Positions 57,257 to 64,000 of a stretch of 64,000 nt of DNA are shown here, piece after piece. A program made the position numbers and the translations under genes. The notes below the pieces were generated by a model that did no database searches, was not told the DNA's origin, and worked only from the letters and a program-made list of their open reading frames with translations. The stretch comes from Gymnopus androsaceus JB14. Its lineage: Eukaryota > Basidiomycota > Agaricomycetes > Agaricales > Omphalotaceae. Numbering within the stretch: the stretch's first letter is position 1; each line of letters starts with the position of its first letter. Location of the stretch: assembly GCA_009733575.1 (NCBI GenBank), contig ML769410.1:220343-284342 (forward strand), written 5' to 3'.

Positions 57257-58055
57257 ATGAAATTGGTCGGTATGATACTAGCAGTTAGGGTCATGTTCAA
57301 CATTTGAAGTGAAGGAATGGTTACGGTGCGCCTTGAACACTCTTCATATTAGAGCTAAATCTCATTTAAACCTTTCACAGTGGTTTTGGTTGTACTTTGT
57401 GTTGTCGCTGGTGCTAACGCAACGAGATTTCTGCCAAAAACAATAAAAACCCTCATTTCACCTTGTTTTTAATGTGTTTTTACTACAAAGCCTTGTTAAA
57501 TCGACTACCCTACTTCCATTGACCTGTAGAGCTTGAGATACGAGCCTCTCTATGATGCAGTCGCCGCAAGAATGAACCTGGCAAAGAGGTTCTCACCAAT
57601 ATCTACCCCTTTTCTTGTACATTTTCTGGTTTATCTGGGTGTATAGGGGTTTGCATCAATCACTCATATGGGAAGAGTGCATCAGCAGAACCTGGGTGAA
57701 TGCTACAGCAACTATAGCAGCTTATAGCAATCCATAGCAGCACAGCACTGTACAGTGCTGTGGAATGCTATGAGGTTCTATGAGGTCCTGTAAGATGCTG
57801 TAGTTGACCGTTGCTTGAGCATTCTGACACCTGTCATTTCCAGCTGATGGATACGGCAACGGGGACCTTGGACGCTATTTAATCAACGGTTTTGACGAGT
57901 TCGACATCTTTTCCTCCCCCACTAAGCTCAACTTGACTCAGACTGTAAGTTCTGCTCTCTGCAATTTTTGACTCGGAGGCTCTAATTATATGTCTGATGA
58001 CATCTTTTAGTGTCATTTGATGATATGGTAGTCAAAGTTAACTAGCCTTGTATAC
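57257..58055 (+). pseudogene. Remnant of a small secreted-protein gene
   Basis: A 13-base first exon (57257-57269, ATG AAA TTG GTC G) and an exon from 57381 join in phase to give an N-terminus like MKLVVVLVVLCVVAGANA, a strong secretion signal. The exon then meets a TAA at about 57460. A further plausible exon lies at 57844-57944 (DGYGNGDLGRYLINGFDEFD), flanked by ttccag and GTAAGT, and a last one at about 58012-58050. The stretch 57460-57840 has no good donor and carries palindromic repeats, so an insertion or decay probably broke the gene. Family unknown. Confidence 0.4.
57700..57810. repeat. Palindromic CTGTAG/CTGTACAG repeat cluster 1
   Basis: Related to 58262-58395. Inverted matches of the type ctacagca...tgctgtag around a centre agcactgtacagtgct form a foldback of about 100 bases. 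Confidence 0.65.
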
Positions 58056-58261
58056 AATTTACGCCACTTGTGGACTTGGTGGAAGAGTCGAGTATGTTAT
58101 TGTAGTATTAGTAGTGTTTAGAATCACCAATAAAATGATTTTATAAATATTTCGCTAGTATTTCGCTCTCGCGAGCCAGGGAAACAATTCAAAAGAATAA
58201 TATATTTGGTATTGAATCCAAATTGAATCAATATTGAATAGAACCCTGATGCAGCGTTCCG

Positions 58262-58395
58262 CGAAGTCTACAGCAATCCACAGCAACCCATAGCATCCCA
58301 CAGTTCTGTACAGAGGGGTACCTTGCTATGGGTCCTATAAGTGCTGTGGTTCTGTACAGAGCTGTAAAGCTCTGTACAGAACACCAGGTTTTGCT
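58262..58395. repeat. Palindromic CTGTACAG repeat cluster 2
   Basis: Contains ctacagcaatccacagcaa, two ttctgtacagag palindromes and agctctgtacagaac; clearly of the same family as 57700-57810. Confidence 0.65.
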
Positions 58396-59220
58396 GATGT
58401 GGTCTGACATCTAAAATTGCTGTCTTGGGTACATGAGCACAATGAATTCCTCGATGCTCTCGATGTTGCTGTAATTTTCCCGATAAATGTAGTGATAATC
58501 CTAATTTCATGATTTTTCGAAGACTTCGGTAGTTCAAAGGGTAGATATGAGCTGAATATACAACATTCAATGTACGTGCATCTTCAAGCTCAACGTCGGC
58601 GCAGCGACGAGCTCAAACGCGAATTTTCACGCGTGGTTGGGATCCTGTCTTTGCCGGATTTAGACCCGCCTCCGAAAAATATTCAGTGTGACCTCAATAA
58701 AAGCCTGGGAATGTGCTCAAAATGCGCGCAAGAACATTTCTACATCCAGGACATCCTCTTTTACTGTGTATAAGTGTATAGCTTATGCGCCAGGGGAAAA
58801 ACTCTTAGGTGGCCGAGTACCCCGTCCCTCATGACACGTTAGCATAATGCTTGGTAATTGCGGAGACCGGGTCGTATAACTAGTCTTAGTACTACGACGT
58901 ATTTCTCCGGAACATTCCACTCGTTTCTTGCTCTCGTTCATTGAATCTTCGAGCTGTGTGTTGTATCTTGACAACCGCCAATCTGGTGTAATGTAGAATC
59001 CCTTCATTTCTTGAGTAACCCTTTCCGAGAATTCAACCTCTATTCGAGTTTATTTCCATTCTATAGAAATTTTGGGACATAAAACTCGCTAAGTTGAATC
59101 TTATGTTTATCTCCATTTGAGATTTTGCTTCATCTGCATGAACGGGGTTCGTTTTCAATACCACAAGATTGAGCAATGACAATAAGTATAAAAGGAGCTT
59201 CACATTATACAATCATTACC
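58396..59220. other. Intergenic region before the aminomutase-like gene
   Basis: No supported gene. A TATA-like gtataaaagg lies at 59184-59193, only about 30 bases before the chosen ATG at 59221; if it acts as the TATA box the 5' leader is extremely short. Confidence 0.4.
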
Positions 59221-61119
59221 ATGTATCGTGCTGCCTACAAAGTTACCCCCCGCCTCCCCTCGTGGTCTACTCTTCTTTCTCACCGATTCAACAAGTCCCT
59301 CTTGCTCATTTCGCGGCAGTTTGCCAGTGATAGATCGACGGTGTCTCGACATGCGCCTCTTCTTCCGCTCTTTATTGAACAAAAGAAAATTCAGTTATTG
59401 ACTCGTTCACACATCCCAGAAATCTTTGCTTCCCGCGCTCCCCACCTCTCTGTAGAGGACTACGTTGCTGCAGCATCCGTTTTTCCAATGCGTGCCAACA
59501 ACTATGTCGTAGACCAGTTGATTGACTGGTCCAACGTTCCCAATGATCCTATTTTTATATTAGTGTTTCCTCAACCCGACATGCTTGGAGAGAAAAACTT
59601 GAAAAGGATGCGAGAAGCCATAGCAAGTAATGCAGGCAAGGTGGAGATTCGTCAAATTGCGTGAGTCCACTTTATTTTATTTTATTTCGTTGAGAGTATT
59701 GTAATTATTACAAAGCTTCTGTTAGTGAGGATATTCGCAGTGCGCTCAACCCTCATCCGGCAAACCAAAAGCAAGAAAACGTGCCTCGGGTACATGGACA
59801 GGTCATTGAAGGAATGCAACACAAGTACCGCGAAACATGTCTTTTCTTCCCCACCGAAGGACAGTACTGTCACTCCTATTGCACTTATTGCTTCAGATGG
59901 TTCGCCATTCTCCTTCCGTCATTTACATAGTTTGTGACTTTATGCAGGGCTCAATTTACAGCCGTAGGCTCAGACCAGCAGTTCCAGTCCAAAGAAGCTG
60001 GGCAGTTGATTGATTATATCAGTACCAACCGTGATATAACTGATCTTTTATTCACCGGAGGCGATCCGATGGTAATGCATGCCAGACAGTTTGGACGCTA
60101 CATTGATGCTCTACTCTTCGGCCCAGGAACAGAAAATCTCGCCACAGTTCGCATTGGTACTAAGAGTCTCTCGTAAGCGACTTGCTTGCAATCATCTATT
60201 CGTGTCATTTACGCGCTATAACAAATTTTTCCGGTGATAGGTATTGGCCATACAGGTACTTGACAGACCCTGATGCGCACGAACTTCTTGGGCTGTTAGA
60301 AAAAATCGTGAAAAGCGGGCGGCACGTTAGCATCATGGCACATTTTTCTCACCCTACCGAGCTTCGAACTGCCGCAGTTCAGGAGGCTATGCGTCGTATT
60401 CGTGCTACAGGAGCGAACATTCGCTGCCAGGCTCCTTTGATTCGTCAGGTGAACGACCAACCGCACATCTGGGCCGATGTAAGCAGCTCCTTATCCCTCG
60501 GTTGTTTCTGATTCCTAGAAGAAACATAGATGTGGAGAACTCAGACACGTCTTGGGGCAATCCCTTATTACATGTTTGTAGAGCGTGATACGGGTAATAT
60601 TTTTTCTAATTTTCATGTGTCGAGGCAGTGGCTGAACAACATCCATTATCTCACAGGAGCTAAGCACTACTTTGAGGTTCCCCTTGCCCGTGCATTTGAG
60701 ATCTATAAGGAAGCTGGTAAGTGCTGCTAGCTTGTTATCGCGTTACGTTTCTTTAAATCGGAATGGTGTTAGTTTCTTCTGTGGCTGGTACAGCCCGTAC
60801 AGCCCATGGGCCGTCGATGTCAGCAGGTCCAGGCAAAATTCAGGTGGTTGGGATCACCACTGTGCCAACCGCAAATGGTCCTGAAAAAGTCTTTGTCCTG
60901 AGGTTCCTCCAAGCTCGCAACCCTGCGTGGATGAAGGAAACGTTCTTTGCTAAATTCGATGAGCAAGCCTCATGGTTAACTGATCTTAAGCCCGCTTTCG
61001 GGGCCAAAGAGTTCTTCTATGAAGCTGCGTACCGAGAGCTTGTCCAACAGGAAGGGGCAAGTGGACAACTTTTCCCACAGACGGGATTAATGAAGTATAT
61101 GGTGGGACTAGTAGGATAA
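59221..61119 (+). CDS. Lysine 2,3-aminomutase-family radical SAM protein (KamA-like)
   Basis: Seven exons: 59221-59660, 59726-59899, 59948-60172, 60241-60478, 60530-60593, 60657-60716, 60773-61119; 1548 bases, 515 aa, all phases consistent, introns 48-68 bases. The fifth intron is 63 bases without a stop, so it could be read through; splicing it restores ERDTG-AKHYFEVPLARAF, the family sequence. The N-terminus (MYRAAYKVTPRL, Arg/Ser-rich, SRQFAS) is a probable mitochondrial presequence, so ATG 59221 is preferred over 59176. The radical SAM cluster is CHSYCTYCF (Cys195, 199, 202), then LFTGGDP; Lys422 in SAGPGK is the candidate PLP lysine. Such enzymes shift an amino group with [4Fe-4S], SAM and PLP; in bacteria the family includes L-lysine 2,3-aminomutase and EpmB. 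The fungal substrate is not proven. Confidence 0.88.
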
Positions 61120-62517
61120 ATAGGACTTGGATTACTTCGATACGATATCAATCTGCACATCGCAGCGTTTATATGTGCATACATGCGTCTTAAAAACAGA
61201 ATTTCCAAGATACAAGTGATCAGATCATCGGTCCCGTATTATCTGACGCCAAGCCAGTTGTGTTCGTTCCCCGTGACTTGACATATGGCAAAGTAAAGCA
61301 ATGGCGTTCCTGGAAGACGGAGGGGTGGGTTACTGAAATTGATTAGCTTGTACAAGCCGAGTCCAATTTTATTGGCTTTTGTCATAGTCCGAGAGTTGTG
61401 GAAAGAGACACGAGTAGTATCAGAGTATAATGGCATCCGAATGACGAAAACTTGATGATACAGCAAGCGATTGCTTGTCCTTTATCTTATTCATTTTCAA
61501 AGCCGTGCAGCCCGGTTCAAAAAAAATGCAAAGGCAATGGCGAATTTTTCGCACTTTTCAAAGCTCGATTGAACTGATTGTGCATCCAATACTACCGCTA
61601 CAGTCTAACAATGAACCCCATTGGACTGCCCGAGGTACAGTTGTACTGGAGCAGTACATACAAAGCACAGATGGAATGAACACACGGCCCCCCGATTCTC
61701 GGGTTACATGGACCACTGGCAGGAGGTATATTTGCGCTGGAGTAGTGCCGTCAAAGTGCAGATGGAAGGAATACACGGCAAAGAAATCAATGTACCGAGA
61801 TCCGGAGAGACTACCGTCTGACCTAGGTGCATTCATCTAAGGCTTCAACTTTCAACGGCCGGACTTATTAAGTAAATTGAAGGTGAAAATCCTGATAGAA
61901 GCACTGGCACCACTCGAGCTCATTCCAAGCTCAATCCGAATACGTTCAATTCTTATAAAATACTACACTGTAGCATCCCCATACCGATATTTATTTTTGA
62001 ATATAAAAATATCGACGGGACGCCCTGGAGAAAACAGATGGTCCGTCTGCTTGAAGATTCTTCTAGTTTCGACTTTTTCCCTTCATCATTACAGGACCGT
62101 TTCATGGTTTACCTTCTCTAGTGTCTTCTCACACCATAAGTTTGGACCTTGAAATGCAAATCCCATCCCTTAATATATCAATATTATAAAAAAAGGGGAC
62201 AAGATGAGTAAGTACTGGAAAGACGACCCAGAATTTAGAAATGACACATCCCTCGTCCTAAAAAGTAAGCATTGTTTTCTGACTGTTGAATGACTCAGTA
62301 AGAGCGGAGTTTTGAAGTGAATTGTGCTGTCGATTTCTTCACTGTTGATTTTACGATTTTATATCTTTATATTGACATATTAAATACGAAGGAGTACAGG
62401 AAGTTTTATATGACTAAGTTTCAGTGAGCTTTGAGCCAAGTCTTCCCGCTTTTTTTGTTGCTCAGACTACACTGTCTGCTGCCTTCCATGACCTCGTTCC
62501 TTCCTTTCAGGCCGACA
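61120..62517. other. Intergenic region between aminomutase-like and ferredoxin genes
   Basis: Overlapping antisense frames at 61475-61840 are mutual shadows and lack domains. Bases 62400-62517 are pyrimidine-rich (ttttttgttgctcag, ccttcctttcagg) and likely the ferredoxin promoter and leader. Confidence 0.4.
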
Positions 62518-63209
<692 letters not shown>

Positions 63210-63598
63210 TGAATAGTTTATAACGGTGGTAGTACTCGGTAGACAGATGTAAAAGAATCGGGTTTGTGCTTTCGCCTGTCACTGTGTCACAAACAGAAGA
63301 ACCAAAATAAGCAATTGTTTCGAAAGTAATCCGAACCCGGAGTCGATAAATGGAAATAAGATTAACATCAACAGTAAACTAGTCTTGAAAGGATTCTGGG
63401 TTCAAGATTCGCCTGATGGTTGGTCGACGTTGACGTCGGGTAAGCGAGGTAGAACAAGCCTATGAATACTATATAAATAACAAGTTCATAATGTAGACTC
63501 GCTCTTGCGGTGCCCTCACGTTCCATTGGAAATATTCATTCACATCATTCACAGCTCATTACCCTAACTACTGCTCCACAGACATCTCTGCTCTGATT
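63210..63598. other. Intergenic region before the MFS gene
   Basis: Presumed 3' flank of the ferredoxin and promoter of the transporter. A TATA-like ctatataaataac lies at about 63469-63481, about 120 bases ahead of the ATG, a usual fungal distance. Confidence 0.45.
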
Positions 63599-64000
63599 AT
63601 GCAATCCACACCGAGAGGTATTACTTCGTCATTCGCAGGCTCTCAACAATTATCTGAGTCTGGAGCTCCATATACGGAAGACATAGCACTCTCCGAGGTG
63701 GCACCCACTTCGGGAATATCAGAAACGCCATACAAAACTGAAGGTTCAGCAGTACATTCAATAGCTGTGTCTACATTCAACGAAGAGGAGGGACTTCCTC
63801 CGACTGACAGAGGCGTGGGAGCGTGGACATTTTGTGCCGCAGCCTTCACTATCGAATTTCTTTTCTGGGGACCTCAGGTATGTGTCGATTTTTATTACTT
63901 CTTGCATTTTTAGCTTACCCCTTCTCTATCCAAAAATTCAGTCTTCCTTTGGCACTTTCCAGTCTTATTATGACACCCATCCTCCATTTGATCAAGCATC
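63599..64000 (+). CDS. MFS transporter, monocarboxylate-transporter-like, N-terminal part
   Basis: Exon 1 63599-63877 (93 codons), intron 63878-63941 (donor GTATGT, acceptor TTCAG), exon 2 from 63942 to the window end. An 80-residue acidic, Ser/Thr-rich cytosolic tail precedes LPPTDRGVGAWTFCAAAFTI, then EFLFWG and SFGTFQSYYDTHPPF: the first transmembrane helix and following loop typical of fungal SLC16/MCH-type permeases. These sit in the plasma membrane or vacuole and move small carboxylates or amino acids; the substrate cannot be told. The gene is incomplete only because the window ends. Confidence 0.8.

Noticed and set aside
60530..60730. Reading exon 5 of the aminomutase-like gene straight through to 60730
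   Set aside because: It is open, but splicing 60594-60656 restores the conserved ERDTG-AKHYFEVPLARA sequence, and the next exon joins only from 60716.
61475..61840. Overlapping sense and antisense frames of about 100-120 aa
   Set aside because: They are mutual shadows with no domain, splice signals or supporting context.

Overview
This window is nuclear DNA of a filamentous fungus, most probably an agaricomycete basidiomycete. The evidence is the gene structure (many GT-AG introns of about 40-80 bases), tandem cytochrome P450 genes, Ngaro/DIRS-type tyrosine-recombinase retrotransposons, hAT relics, Helitron-like elements and many foldback elements. Only five or six loci look like intact host genes. 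Most of the window is transposon-rich, repeatedly nested sequence.

Region 1-23 kb is a tandem array. A unit made of a minus-strand P450 gene plus about 1-2 kb of non-coding flank is present three times (P450 copies at about 2.27-13.4, 14.75-16.73 and 19.4-21.37 kb), and a fourth flank copy lies at 22.2-23.0 kb. Only the third P450 reads through (9 exons, 515 aa). The second has a 1-base frameshift in its membrane anchor. The first carries several insertions: a 409-base TA-duplicating MITE in the last exon, itself split by a complete 6165-base Ngaro/PAT-type retrotransposon (2699-8863) with perfect split direct repeats; an 899-base hAT-like element; and a 1656-base Helitron-like element with asymmetric inverted ends and a 3' hairpin.

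Region 23-28 kb holds a 653-base foldback, two copies of a 1.1-kb foldback family and a second Helitron-like 3' end. At 28.3-31.0 kb there is a two-exon gene for an 866-aa protein of unknown function. From 31 to 35 kb there are eroded gene fragments and repeats. A second, decayed Ngaro-like element (35.5-41.1 kb) has an intron enlarged by a hAT-type MITE rich in telomere-like repeats. A tRNA-like SINE head (41.8 kb), a decayed hAT transposon with BED finger (42.06-45.1 kb) and another hAT relic on the minus strand (47.6-52.2 kb) follow. The latter is split by a 2.2-kb insert that shares a coding module with 55.3-56.0 kb.

Region 52-64 kb is richer in host genes: an unrecognised multi-exon gene (52.2-53.75 kb); a compact 3-exon gene for the small subunit of DNA polymerase delta (Pold4/Cdm1-like, minus strand, with an N-terminal PCNA-binding motif); remnants of a small secreted-protein gene; a 7-exon mitochondrial-type lysine 2,3-aminomutase-family radical SAM protein; a 5-exon adrenodoxin/Yah1-type [2Fe-2S] ferredoxin; and the start of a monocarboxylate-type MFS transporter cut by the window end. 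The aminomutase-like enzyme and the ferredoxin lie next to each other on the same strand and could be functionally linked, since radical SAM enzymes need a one-electron donor. That link is inference.
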